Positions 1-6,705 of a stretch of DNA of 8,030 nt are shown here, piece by piece. The notes under the pieces were generated by a model, which saw only the letters and a list, made by a program, of their open reading frames with translations, searched no databases and was not told the DNA's origin. Source of the DNA: Chitinophaga pinensis (GTDB lineage: Bacteria > Bacteroidota > Bacteroidia > AKYH767-A > OLB10); NCBI GenBank assembly GCA_945872015.1, contig CAMBYJ010000076.1, positions 1-8,030 on the forward strand. Direction: 5' to 3'. How positions within the stretch are numbered: position 1 is the first letter of the stretch; every line of letters begins with the position of its first letter. The position numbers and the translations under genes were made by a program.

Positions 1-1
1 C

Positions 2-892
2 ATTGAAGCGCTACCTCATCTTGGGGAAGGTGTTGAATTGGTTTTGTTCGGTGATATCGCTGCTATCACGCAACAATTTAACGAAGCCGGTGCTGATATT
101 TCGAAAGTTTCTGTTGTAGCAACTACAGAGGTTATCGGAATGGATGAACATCCAACAAAAGCAATTACACAAAAACAAGACTCAAGTATTGCCCGTGGAT
201 TTGAATATCTGAAGCGAGGTGATATCGATGCATTTTGCGGAGCTGGTAACAGCGGTGCAATGATGGTCGGAGCTATGTTTAGTGTAAAAACTATTCCTGG
301 TGTTTTACGTCCTGCAGTTTGTTCTGTACTTCCCAAAGAAGATGGCCCATGGGGCGTTTTCTTAGATGTAGGTTTGAACGCAGATTGTAAACCAGAAATG
401 CTTCAACAGTTCGGTGTTTTAGGTAGTCTATACCTTGAACACGTACACGGATTTAAAAATCCGAAAGTTGGATTGATGAATATCGGAGAAGAAGAAGAAA
501 AAGGAAGCGTTCTCACGCAGGCAACACATCAATTGCTTAAAACGACAAAAGACATCAACTTTATTGGGAATGTGGAAGGTCGTGATTTGTTTAACGACAA
601 AGCAGATGTAATTGTATGTGATGGATTCACAGGAAATGTGATCTTGAAGCTTGCTGAGTCTTTCTATAATTTAATTCAGAAACGTTCAATTACAGATTCG
701 TATTTTGAACGCTTCAATTATGAAAATTACGGAGGTACGCCGGTGTTAGGTTTGAATGCTCCCGTAATTATTGCTCACGGAATTTCTAATGCCCGTGCAG
801 TAAAAAACATGATTCACATTACTGAAAAAGTAACTGCCGCTCGTCTGACAGAAAAAATTGCACAGGCGATGCAAGAAAGTATTGCTCATTAA
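2..892 (+). CDS. plsX: Phosphate acyltransferase PlsX (5'-truncated by window edge)
   Basis: PlsX converts acyl-ACP and inorganic phosphate to acyl-phosphate and ACP, supplying the acyl donor that PlsY uses for lysophosphatidate synthesis at the cytoplasmic membrane. The reading frame is open to the left edge and begins IEALPHLGEGVELVLFGD, which matches PlsX roughly 20 residues after its usual N-terminus. The real start therefore lies outside the window, and the TTG at nt 38 is internal. The window shows 296 residues of a protein usually around 310-340. Family motifs are visible: CGAGNSGAMM (nt 236-265), GVLRPAVCSVLP, LDVGLN (nt 362-379) followed by DCKPEMLQQFG, NIGEEEEKG (nt 479-505), NFIGNVEGRD and CDGFTGN (nt 617-637). 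fabH starts 3 nt after the stop, so the two genes are almost certainly co-transcribed. The plsX-fabH pair is a widespread conserved arrangement, usually preceded by rpmF, which would lie off the left edge. Confidence 0.96.
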   Translation: MEALPHLGEGVELVLFGDIAAITQQFNEAGADISKVSVVATTEVIGMDEHPTKAITQKQDSSIARGFEYLKRGDIDAFCGAGNSGAMMVGAMFSVKTIPGVLRPAVCSVLPKEDGPWGVFLDVGLNADCKPEMLQQFGVLGSLYLEHVHGFKNPKVGLMNIGEEEEKGSVLTQATHQLLKTTKDINFIGNVEGRDLFNDKADVIVCDGFTGNVILKLAESFYNLIQKRSITDSYFERFNYENYGGTPVLGLNAPVIIAHGISNARAVKNMIHITEKVTAARLTEKIAQAMQESIAH

Positions 893-895
893 AAT

Positions 896-1885
896 ATGAC
901 TAAAATAACAGCTGCAATAACTGCCGTAAACGCATGGGTTCCTGATTATCTTCTAACAAATAAAGTGTTAGAAACGATGATTGATACCACTGATGAATGG
1001 ATCACTTCGCGAACGGGAATTAAAGAGCGCCATATTTTAAAAACACCAGGGGAAGCAACCTCTGATATTGGTGCAAGAGCAGTTGAAGGCCTTTTGAAAA
1101 AACGTGGTATTTCAGCAGAAGAAATCGATTTGATTATTTGTGCAACCACAACACCCGACATGCAGTTTCCAGCAACAGCAAATATTATCTCTGATAAAGT
1201 AGGTGCTAAAAATGCATTTAGTTATGATATCAATGCGGCTTGCTCAGGATTTATTTTTGCATTGGCAACAGGTTCAAAATTTATTGAGACTGGTCAGTAT
1301 AAAAAAGTAATTGTAGTTGGTGCCGATAAAATGTCATCTATTATAGATTATACCGATCGTGCCACTTGCGTTATTTTTGGTGATGGCGGAGGTGCGGTAC
1401 TGTTAGAGCCGAATATAGATGGATTCGGAATTTTAGATTCAATATTAAGAACTGATGGTTCTGGTCGTGCTCACTTGCATCAAAAAGCAGGTGGTAGTTT
1501 AAAGCCGGCATCAGCAGAAACAGTTGCTGCAAAAGAACATTATGTTTATCAGGAAGGTCAGACGGTTTTTAAATTTGCGGTGACCAATATGGCCGATGTA
1601 AGTGCTGAAATTATGGAACGTAATCATCTAACTTCGGATGATGTTGCATGGTTAATTCCGCATCAGGCAAACAAAAGAATTATTGATGCAACTGCTCGTC
1701 GTATGGGCGTTAGCGATGAAAAAGTAACACTTAATATTGAGCGTTACGGTAATACAACCAATGGAACAATTCCACTTTGTTTATGGGAATGGGAAAATAA
1801 ATTCAAAAAAGGAGATAATATAATTATTGCTGCTTTTGGTGGAGGATTTACCTGGGGTTCTATTTGGGTGAAGTGGGCTTATTAA
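896..1885 (+). CDS. fabH: Beta-ketoacyl-ACP synthase III (FabH)
   Basis: FabH condenses acetyl-CoA (or another short acyl-CoA) with malonyl-ACP to start type II fatty-acid synthesis in the cytoplasm. The 329-residue length is normal for the family. The thiolase-fold catalytic triad is complete: Cys116 in DINAACSGF, His256 in LIPHQANKR and Asn286 in ERYGNTTNG. Other landmarks are WITSRTGIKERH (res 35-46), the GDGGGAVLL loop (res 162-170) and the C-terminal AAFGGGFTWGS (res 312-322), ending VKWAY. The NTTNGT sequence after the catalytic Asn differs from the NTSAAS of E. coli but looks normal for Bacteroidota. ATG at nt 896 is the natural start: it follows the plsX stop by 3 nt and the first residues align with the family N-terminus. 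There is no Shine-Dalgarno sequence. Acyl-CoA specificity (straight versus branched primer) cannot be read from the sequence. Confidence 0.97.
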   Translation: MTKITAAITAVNAWVPDYLLTNKVLETMIDTTDEWITSRTGIKERHILKTPGEATSDIGARAVEGLLKKRGISAEEIDLIICATTTPDMQFPATANIISDKVGAKNAFSYDINAACSGFIFALATGSKFIETGQYKKVIVVGADKMSSIIDYTDRATCVIFGDGGGAVLLEPNIDGFGILDSILRTDGSGRAHLHQKAGGSLKPASAETVAAKEHYVYQEGQTVFKFAVTNMADVSAEIMERNHLTSDDVAWLIPHQANKRIIDATARRMGVSDEKVTLNIERYGNTTNGTIPLCLWEWENKFKKGDNIIIAAFGGGFTWGSIWVKWAY

Positions 1886-1960
1886 TTTTAATTTGCCAAT
1901 CTAAGCACCCTTTCTATTTATTGTTTTAAAGTTCTATTTGTTTAAGGACGACTATTGTAA

Positions 1961-1982
1961 TTTTCTTCAATTTTGAAGAAAA
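1961..1982. repeat. Perfect 10+10 bp inverted repeat between fabH and accB
   Basis: The left arm TTTTCTTCAA (1961-1970) and right arm TTGAAGAAAA (1973-1982) are exact reverse complements separated by TT. The arms are AT-rich. On the + strand the right arm is followed by CCCTATC, not a T-run, so this is not a standard intrinsic terminator. On the - strand no long T-run follows either. It lies about 90 nt upstream of accB, in the only sizeable gap of the lipid block. It could be an operator for a dimeric regulator, a weak 3'-end hairpin for the fabH transcript, or chance in AT-rich DNA. The sequence alone does not decide. Confidence 0.5.
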
Positions 1983-2039
1983 CCCTATCATTTTGCCCAA
2001 TTATTAATCAAAATTCAAAGGTTTTTAACCAAAATAGCT

Positions 2040-2047
2040 TATTTTTG
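2040..2047 (+). promoter_or_regulatory. Possible Bacteroidota -7 box for accBC
   Basis: TATTTTTG fits the Bacteroidota -7 consensus TAnnTTTG and lies 22 nt before the accB ATG, which would give a short leader of roughly 15 nt. No TTTG or TTG -33 element is found at the usual 17-23 nt upstream. A match of this kind in an AT-rich gap could be accidental. If real, accBC has its own promoter in addition to any read-through from fabH. Confidence 0.3.
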
Positions 2048-2069
2048 ACAACTAATAAAAACTCCTTCT

Positions 2070-2555
2070 ATGAACAAAAAGGAAATCGAAGAACTTATAA
2101 AGTTCGTTTCAAAATCAGGTGTAAGTGAAGTTAGCTTAGAAACTGATACGGTGAAAATCACCATTAAAAATGCAGCACCAAGAGTAATCGAGCAAGTGTT
2201 AACTGCAGCTCCAATGATGCAAATGCCAGTTCAAGCAGCGCCAGCTCTTGCACCTGTTGCAGCAGCACCAGCTCCTGCAGCGGCAGCACCTGCAGCATCA
2301 AACGATGAATCAAAATACATCACGGTTAAAAGTCCTATGATTGGTACTTTCTACCGCGCATCTAGTCCAGATAAACCAAACTTTGTAAATGTTGGTGACG
2401 AAATCAAAGCTGGTCAGGTGGTATGTATCATCGAAGCAATGAAATTATTTAATGAAATAGAATCTGAAATTTCAGGAAGAATTGTAAAAGTGTTAGTAGA
2501 TAACTCTTCTCCTGTTGAGTACGATCAGCCGTTGTTTTTAGTTGATCCTAGCTAA
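2070..2555 (+). CDS. accB: Biotin carboxyl carrier protein of acetyl-CoA carboxylase (AccB/BCCP)
   Basis: AccB carries the covalently bound biotin that AccC carboxylates and the carboxyltransferase (AccA/AccD, not in this window) discharges onto acetyl-CoA to give malonyl-CoA. The 161 residues divide as usual for BCCP. There is an N-terminal segment (res 1-45, starting MNKKEIEELIKFV), a flexible Ala/Pro-rich linker (res 46-77), and a C-terminal biotinyl domain (res 82-160). Lys125 in the IEAMKLF motif is the biotinylation site. The segment SSPDKPNFVNVGD (res 98-110) corresponds to the protruding 'thumb' of BCCP, which marks this as the acetyl-CoA carboxylase carrier rather than a generic biotinyl or lipoyl domain. 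accC follows after 31 nt, the classic accB-accC pair. The linker is encoded by GC-richer, partly repetitive GCA/CCA/GCT codons unlike the surrounding DNA, as expected from its composition. Confidence 0.97.
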   Translation: MNKKEIEELIKFVSKSGVSEVSLETDTVKITIKNAAPRVIEQVLTAAPMMQMPVQAAPALAPVAAAPAPAAAAPAASNDESKYITVKSPMIGTFYRASSPDKPNFVNVGDEIKAGQVVCIIEAMKLFNEIESEISGRIVKVLVDNSSPVEYDQPLFLVDPS

Positions 2556-2586
2556 GACAATTTGTTTAATCATTAAATAGCAAATT

Positions 2587-3924
2587 ATGTTTAAGAAAAT
2601 ATTAATTGCCAATAGAGGCGAAATTGCATTACGTATTATCCGTACTTGTAAAGAGATGGGAATTCGTACGGTTGCAGTTTACTCTACAGCAGATAAAGAA
2701 AGTTTACATGTGCGCTTCGCTGATGAGGCTGTTTGTATTGGACCTCCGCAAAGTCGAGATTCGTATTTAAATATTCCACGAATTATTGCAGCCGCAGAAA
2801 TTACCAATGCAGATGCAATTCATCCAGGGTATGGCTTCTTATCTGAGAATTCAAAGTTCTCTGCTATTTGTCAGCAACATGGAATTAAATTCATTGGCGC
2901 TACACCTGAGCAAATTGATGCTATGGGAGATAAAGCCAATGCAAAAGAAACGATGAAGCGTGCAGGTGTTCCAACTATTCCTGGTTCTGAAGGTTTGATA
3001 TCAGATATTGAAGAAGCAAAAAAAGATGCGAAAGAAATTGGTTATCCTGTCATCCTAAAAGCAACAGCTGGTGGCGGTGGAAAAGGAATGCGCATCGTTT
3101 GGAAAGAGGATGAATTAGAAAAAGCTTTTGATACAGCTCGTACTGAAGCGGGTGCAGCTTTCGGTAACGATGGTATGTACATGGAAAAGTATATCGAAGA
3201 ACCACGTCATATTGAAATTCAGGTTGCTGGTGATCAATATGGAAAGGCATGTCACTTAAGTGAGCGTGATTGTTCTATTCAACGTCGTCATCAAAAATTA
3301 CTGGAAGAAACTCCTTCACCATTCATGACTGAAAAACTTCGTCACGAAATGGGAGAGGCTGCTATCAAAGCAACACTTGCAAGTAATTATGAAGGTGTAG
3401 GAACAATTGAGTTCTTAGTAGATAAGCATGGTAAGTTTTACTTCATGGAAATGAATACACGTATTCAGGTAGAGCATCCAGTTACAGAAGAGGTAATCAA
3501 TTACGATTTGATCAAGGAACAAATAAAGATTGCTGCTGGTGTTTCAATCAGCGGAAACAATCATTATCCAACAATGCATGCAATCGAATGTCGTATTAAT
3601 GCAGAAGATCCTTATAATGACTTCCGTCCTTCTCCAGGTAAGATAACGGTATTGCATCAGCCAGGTGGACATGGAGTGCGTGTAGATTCACATATCTATG
3701 CAGGATACACAATTCCTCCTTACTATGATTCGATGATTGCAAAGTTGATTACTGTTGCACAAACACGCGAAGAGGCGATTCAAACAATGGAGCGTGCTTT
3801 AAGTGAGTTCGTAATTGAAGGTGTGAAAACAACTATTCCTTTTCATCAGCAGCTAATGCTGAATGAAGATTTCAGAAAAGGAAATTACACCACCAAGTTT
3901 ATGGAAACGTTTAAGTTGAAATAA
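2587..3924 (+). CDS. accC: Biotin carboxylase subunit of acetyl-CoA carboxylase (AccC)
   Basis: AccC uses ATP and bicarbonate to carboxylate the biotin of AccB, the first half-reaction of acetyl-CoA carboxylase in the cytoplasm. At 445 residues it is the free-standing bacterial form, with no fused BCCP or carboxyltransferase domain. Visible landmarks are the N-terminal KKILIANRGEIALRI, HPGYGFLSEN (res 79-88), Lys116 and Lys159 of the ATP site, the glycine-rich lid GGGGKGM (res 162-168), RRHQKLLEE with Lys237, and metal and active-site residues Glu275, Glu288, Asn290, Arg292 and Glu296 in EMNTRIQVEHPVTE. Arg336 in ECRINAEDP is the bicarbonate/biotin-site arginine by analogy with E. coli Arg338. 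All key residues are present. The gene ends immediately before a strong terminator, so it closes the operon. Confidence 0.97.
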   Translation: MFKKILIANRGEIALRIIRTCKEMGIRTVAVYSTADKESLHVRFADEAVCIGPPQSRDSYLNIPRIIAAAEITNADAIHPGYGFLSENSKFSAICQQHGIKFIGATPEQIDAMGDKANAKETMKRAGVPTIPGSEGLISDIEEAKKDAKEIGYPVILKATAGGGGKGMRIVWKEDELEKAFDTARTEAGAAFGNDGMYMEKYIEEPRHIEIQVAGDQYGKACHLSERDCSIQRRHQKLLEETPSPFMTEKLRHEMGEAAIKATLASNYEGVGTIEFLVDKHGKFYFMEMNTRIQVEHPVTEEVINYDLIKEQIKIAAGVSISGNNHYPTMHAIECRINAEDPYNDFRPSPGKITVLHQPGGHGVRVDSHIYAGYTIPPYYDSMIAKLITVAQTREEAIQTMERALSEFVIEGVKTTIPFHQQLMLNEDFRKGNYTTKFMETFKLK

Positions 3925-3960
3925 AAAAATCCCCGAGTTTTGCTCGGGGATTTTTATTTT
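3925..3960. terminator. Bidirectional intrinsic terminator between accC and the carbonic anhydrase gene
   Basis: A 13-bp perfect stem, AAAAATCCCCGAG (3925-3937) and CTCGGGGATTTTT (3943-3955), closes on a TTTTG loop. A T-rich tail follows to 3960 on the + strand. The upstream A-run supplies an equivalent T-run on the - strand. It begins directly after the accC stop and lies 15 nt beyond the stop of the convergent carbonic anhydrase gene, so it can end both transcripts. Confidence 0.93.
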
Positions 3961-3975
3961 CTCTTGATTTTAATT

Positions 3976-4605
3976 CTATTCTATAAACTCTACTTTTCCA
4001 CTATCTAAATAGTGAATACCACCAACAATTCCAATCTGTCCTGATTCTACCATATCACGAATAATTTCACTCTTGTTCATTATTGATTTAATCGTTTCTT
4101 CAACATTTGTTTTTGTTACATCAAATACAAATCCTGCATTTTTAGAATTACAATCGGTATGCTTACCTTTTGCTACCTCAATAGCAACAGCAGGTTGAAT
4201 TTTATTTAATAATGTAGTAAGGTTGCCTAGCTCAACATGGTCGCAAGCTCCTTTAACAGCTCCACATTGCGTATGGCCCATCACAACAATTAATTTTGAA
4301 CCAGCTACTTTACATGCAAATTCAATACTGCCTATGATGTCATCATTGCAAATATTCCCAGCTATTCTTATTGAGAAAACATCGCCCAACCCTTGATCAA
4401 AAATTAATTCGGCAGAGGTGCGACTATCAATACAGGATAATATAACTGCAAATGGCCACTGGCCTTCGCGCGTTTCATTGACTTGTTGTAATAAATTACG
4501 GTTGATTTTTAAATTACTTACGAAACGTTGATTTCCCTCCTTCAAAAAGACAAGTGCCTTTTGATGAGTAATGGTTGATTGCGTTTCAAGTGTATGTGCT
4601 TTCAT
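3976..4605 (-). CDS. can: Beta-class carbonic anhydrase
   Basis: This enzyme interconverts CO2 and bicarbonate in the cytoplasm. No signal peptide is seen in the N-terminus MKAHTLETQSTITHQK. The 209 residues match the beta-class length. The zinc site is complete: Cys58, His111 and Cys114, with the Asp60-Arg62 dyad in SCIDSRTSAELIFDQ and the second motif VVMGHTQCGAVKGA. IRIAGN (res 79-84) is also typical. The gene lies 17 nt downstream of a SulP anion transporter gene on the same strand, so the pair is probably one transcript and the enzyme likely acts on bicarbonate or CO2 handled by that transporter. No Shine-Dalgarno sequence is seen; the leader is A-rich. The fold and reaction are secure, and the link to the transporter is inferred from position. 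The symbol follows the E. coli beta-class enzyme Can; orthology to it has not been tested. Confidence 0.94.
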   Translation of the reverse strand: MKAHTLETQSTITHQKALVFLKEGNQRFVSNLKINRNLLQQVNETREGQWPFAVILSCIDSRTSAELIFDQGLGDVFSIRIAGNICNDDIIGSIEFACKVAGSKLIVVMGHTQCGAVKGACDHVELGNLTTLLNKIQPAVAIEVAKGKHTDCNSKNAGFVFDVTKTNVEETIKSIMNKSEIIRDMVESGQIGIVGGIHYLDSGKVEFIE

Positions 4606-4622
4606 AATGTTACTTGTTTTGA

Positions 4623-6194
4623 TTAATTAATAGTGACGTGACTAGGAACTTTATTAAGTGAGTATTTGCTTTTAAGTCCTATCACTTCTAATTTGATATT
4701 TTTTTGTGGGGCAATTGTTTTTTCGAAATCGTGAATTAATTCAACGATGTCATAATCGATATAAAACGATTCAGAAGCATCGATTTTAACTACACTATTA
4801 TGTGGTAATTGATGAAGCGTTTCTTTGATTGCAGCTTTATTTAGAAAACTTACTTCGTGCGCCAATTGAATTTTAATCACTTCTCCTTCATTATAATTTT
4901 TCTTATCGAAAGAATAAGCAAACCTTAAATTTGACTTAAGTATGTAAAATATACTAACTACCATGCCTATGCCAACTCCTTTTAATAAGTCAGTAAATAC
5001 AATCGCAATTACAGTTACAATAAATGGAATAAACTGAATTAATCCTTGACTCCATATTTTTTTAAAGATAGCAGGACCAGCTAATTTAAATCCTATCATT
5101 AGTAAGATTGCAGCAAGCGAAGCCAAAGGTGTTTTATTGATGATAAAAGGTATTGTTATAACGGAAACTAGTATTAATAATCCATGGATAATTGTTGACA
5201 TTTTTGATTTAGCGCCTGCATTAGCATTAGCAGATGTTCGAACAATTACGGATGTCATAGGAAGTCCTCCAATTAATCCACTTAATAAATTACCTGTTCC
5301 CTGTGCGAGTAATTCACGGTTAGGGTTTGTAGCTCTCTTTTCAGGGTCAATTTTATCAGCAGCTTCGATACAGAGTAATGTTTCGATACTAGCAACGATT
5401 GCAATGGTAAGACCAACAATCCATACTTCATAATTGCTAATAGCATTGAAATTAGGAAACGAAAAGAAACTAAAGAATTCTTCAGCATTTTTTGGAACGG
5501 GAAGTTTAACTAAATGCTCATTTGCAACAACAAAGGGAGATGCTTGTAACTTAAAAATTTCATTAACGAGGATCCCTGCAACAACAGCAATTAATGCTCC
5601 TGGAATTAGTTTAATGTTTTTTAAGAAGTTGATCTTATTAAATGCAATTAAAATTACCAAGGATACAATGCAAATAATGAATGATCCAGGATGAGAATAA
5701 TTGATGGCATCGTAAATCGCAGATAAGGTATTATTACCTGTTGATTCTAGAAAGAAAAAATCACCTTCATTGTCTTTATCGTATCCAACCGCATGTGGGA
5801 TTTGTTTCAAGATAATTATAATCCCAATAGCGGTTAACATACCTTCAATTACGTTGGATGGAATATAATTGGCAATCGTGCCCGCCTTTAAAGCACCAAG
5901 TATAATTTGTATCGCACCGGCAATAATTACTGCTACTAAAAACGATTCATAACTATTTAAAGAAGTTATTGCAGTAAGTATAATTGCTGTAAGTCCTGCT
6001 GCAGGACCTGTAACGCTCAGTTGTGAATTACTAATAAATCCCACAACAATTCCACCAATTATTCCTGATAGAATTCCAGCGAATAAGGGAGCGCCACTAG
6101 CTAGGGCAATTCCTAAGCATAAGGGAAGTGCTACTAAGAACACTACCAATCCAGATTGAAAATCTGATTTTAAATTTGCAGTTATGTTTTTCAT
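4623..6194 (-). CDS. SulP-family anion transporter with C-terminal STAS domain, probable bicarbonate transporter
   Basis: This is a polytopic inner-membrane transporter of the SulP/SLC26 family, 523 residues long. The hydrophobic part (about res 13-420) opens with FQSGLVVFLVALPLCLGIALASG and contains the signature VTGPAAGLTA (res 61-70). The conserved central block runs from IETLLCIEAADKID (res 270-283) to VIVRTSANANAGAKSKMS (res 316-333). A cytoplasmic STAS domain follows (about res 437-520, VVKIDASESFYIDYD). SulP members carry sulfate, bicarbonate or other anions, and sequence alone does not settle the substrate. The carbonic anhydrase gene 17 nt downstream favours bicarbonate, as in known SulP-carbonic anhydrase pairs and fusions. 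Sulfate remains possible, but no sulfur-assimilation gene is nearby. Upstream, a small hypothetical gene on the same strand ends 66 nt before the start, so all three may share a transcript. The start MKNITANLKSDF sits just before the conserved N-terminus. Confidence 0.9.
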   Translation of the reverse strand: MKNITANLKSDFQSGLVVFLVALPLCLGIALASGAPLFAGILSGIIGGIVVGFISNSQLSVTGPAAGLTAIILTAITSLNSYESFLVAVIIAGAIQIILGALKAGTIANYIPSNVIEGMLTAIGIIIILKQIPHAVGYDKDNEGDFFFLESTGNNTLSAIYDAINYSHPGSFIICIVSLVILIAFNKINFLKNIKLIPGALIAVVAGILVNEIFKLQASPFVVANEHLVKLPVPKNAEEFFSFFSFPNFNAISNYEVWIVGLTIAIVASIETLLCIEAADKIDPEKRATNPNRELLAQGTGNLLSGLIGGLPMTSVIVRTSANANAGAKSKMSTIIHGLLILVSVITIPFIINKTPLASLAAILLMIGFKLAGPAIFKKIWSQGLIQFIPFIVTVIAIVFTDLLKGVGIGMVVSIFYILKSNLRFAYSFDKKNYNEGEVIKIQLAHEVSFLNKAAIKETLHQLPHNSVVKIDASESFYIDYDIVELIHDFEKTIAPQKNIKLEVIGLKSKYSLNKVPSHVTIN

Positions 6195-6260
6195 AAATAA
6201 GAATAAATAGTTAACTCCGAGATGGAATTTTAAAGTGAAAAGGAAAGAATAATTTCTTAC

Positions 6261-6563
6261 TTAGACCTTAGGAGGCAGGTCGGGTTGCGAAGGATGACCT
6301 TCGACAAAACAAATATTTTGAGTTGTATGAAAATTTTCATTTTTTAAAATGAAAAAGTCAAATAGTCCATTTAAAGACTTACATAACTTTTCAGATTCTT
6401 TTTTGATTTCCGACTTATTACCTTTCGACTCAATATCATCTTCCATCTCATAGCAAAATGCCAAAACAGATTGTCCTGATCCTATAAACACACACTTGTT
6501 CACTATCATCAAAGTGAATGCAAAAATCAATAAGCAGGAAATAATGTAATTAACTCTTTTCAT
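6261..6563 (-). CDS. Small membrane-anchored or secreted hypothetical protein
   Basis: I do not recognise this 100-residue protein. It starts MKRVNYIISCLLIFAFTLMI, a positively charged N-terminus plus one hydrophobic segment (about res 5-21), so it is either exported or tethered in the inner membrane with the remainder outside. No lipobox is seen. The rest is hydrophilic, with a Lys/Glu-rich helix-like middle (res 41-62), cysteines at 24, 37, 61 and 85 (plus Cys10 in the membrane segment), and a Pro-rich tail HPSQPDLPPKV. The ATG at nt 6563 is preferred over an in-frame TTG at 6581, because that TTG lies inside the TAnnTTTG promoter box of this gene. It precedes the SulP gene by 66 nt on the same strand, so it may belong to the same operon. 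The coding call rests on the intact frame, plausible signal segment, promoter and position; no family is claimed. Confidence 0.65.
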   Translation of the reverse strand: MKRVNYIISCLLIFAFTLMIVNKCVFIGSGQSVLAFCYEMEDDIESKGNKSEIKKESEKLCKSLNGLFDFFILKNENFHTTQNICFVEGHPSQPDLPPKV

Positions 6564-6578
6564 TGGCTTGCTAACACG

Positions 6579-6586
6579 CAAATGTA
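6579..6586 (-). promoter_or_regulatory. Bacteroidota -7 box for the small protein / SulP / carbonic anhydrase unit
   Basis: Read on the minus strand this is TACATTTG, an exact fit to TAnnTTTG. Transcription would begin near nt 6572, about 9 nt before the ATG at 6563, giving the very short leader common in this phylum. No clear TTTG/TTG -33 element is found at the standard spacing, so the assignment rests on the -7 match and its position. I saw no equally good box in the 66 nt before the SulP gene, which favours co-transcription from here. Confidence 0.45.
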
Positions 6587-6657
6587 CTATTTGTTTTGTT
6601 TAATTTCTTTTAATTACAAGTTAAATAATTACAGCATTCCTATACCATACCCTTTAA

Positions 6658-6688
6658 TTTCTCAAGTAACTCAAATTCATTAGATTTG
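6658..6688 (+). promoter_or_regulatory. Bacteroidota-type promoter of the MarC-family gene
   Basis: The -7 box TAGATTTG (6681-6688) matches TAnnTTTG exactly. It is preceded at exactly 19 nt by TTTC (6658-6661), one mismatch from the TTTG -33 element. Expected transcription start is near nt 6695, leaving about 11 nt before the ATG at 6706. Both boxes at the right spacing make this the best-supported promoter in the window. It is divergent from the one serving the minus-strand unit. Confidence 0.55.
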
Positions 6689-6705
6689 GGAATAAATAAA
6701 TTGAT

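Noticed and set aside
38..40. TTG as the start of plsX
   Set aside because: The frame is open to the left edge and the residues before the TTG (IEALPHLGEGVEL) belong to the conserved PlsX N-terminal region, so the gene is truncated by the window.
16..336. Minus-strand frame of 106 residues inside plsX
   Set aside because: It lies wholly within a clearly coding + strand gene, has a low-complexity hydrophobic translation and no family features.
946..1161. Minus-strand frame of 71 residues inside fabH
   Set aside because: It is an antisense shadow of a conserved enzyme gene, with no promoter or recognisable features.
1751..1766. NTTNGT in place of NTSAAS after the FabH catalytic Asn as a sign of altered function
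   Set aside because: The catalytic triad is complete and this form appears ordinary for FabH of Bacteroidota.
2218..2301. Repetitive GC-richer GCA/CCA/GCT tract in accB as a mobile or foreign insertion
   Set aside because: It encodes the Ala/Pro-rich linker normal for BCCP; the base composition follows from the amino-acid content.
3050..3250. Minus-strand frame of 66 residues inside accC
   Set aside because: It is antisense to the conserved ATP-grasp region; the His/Tyr/Leu-rich translation looks like a reverse-complement artefact.
5137..5694. Two + strand frames and one minus-strand frame overlapping the SulP gene
   Set aside because: All lie within the SulP coding region, whose membrane segments and signature are continuous there; no independent support.
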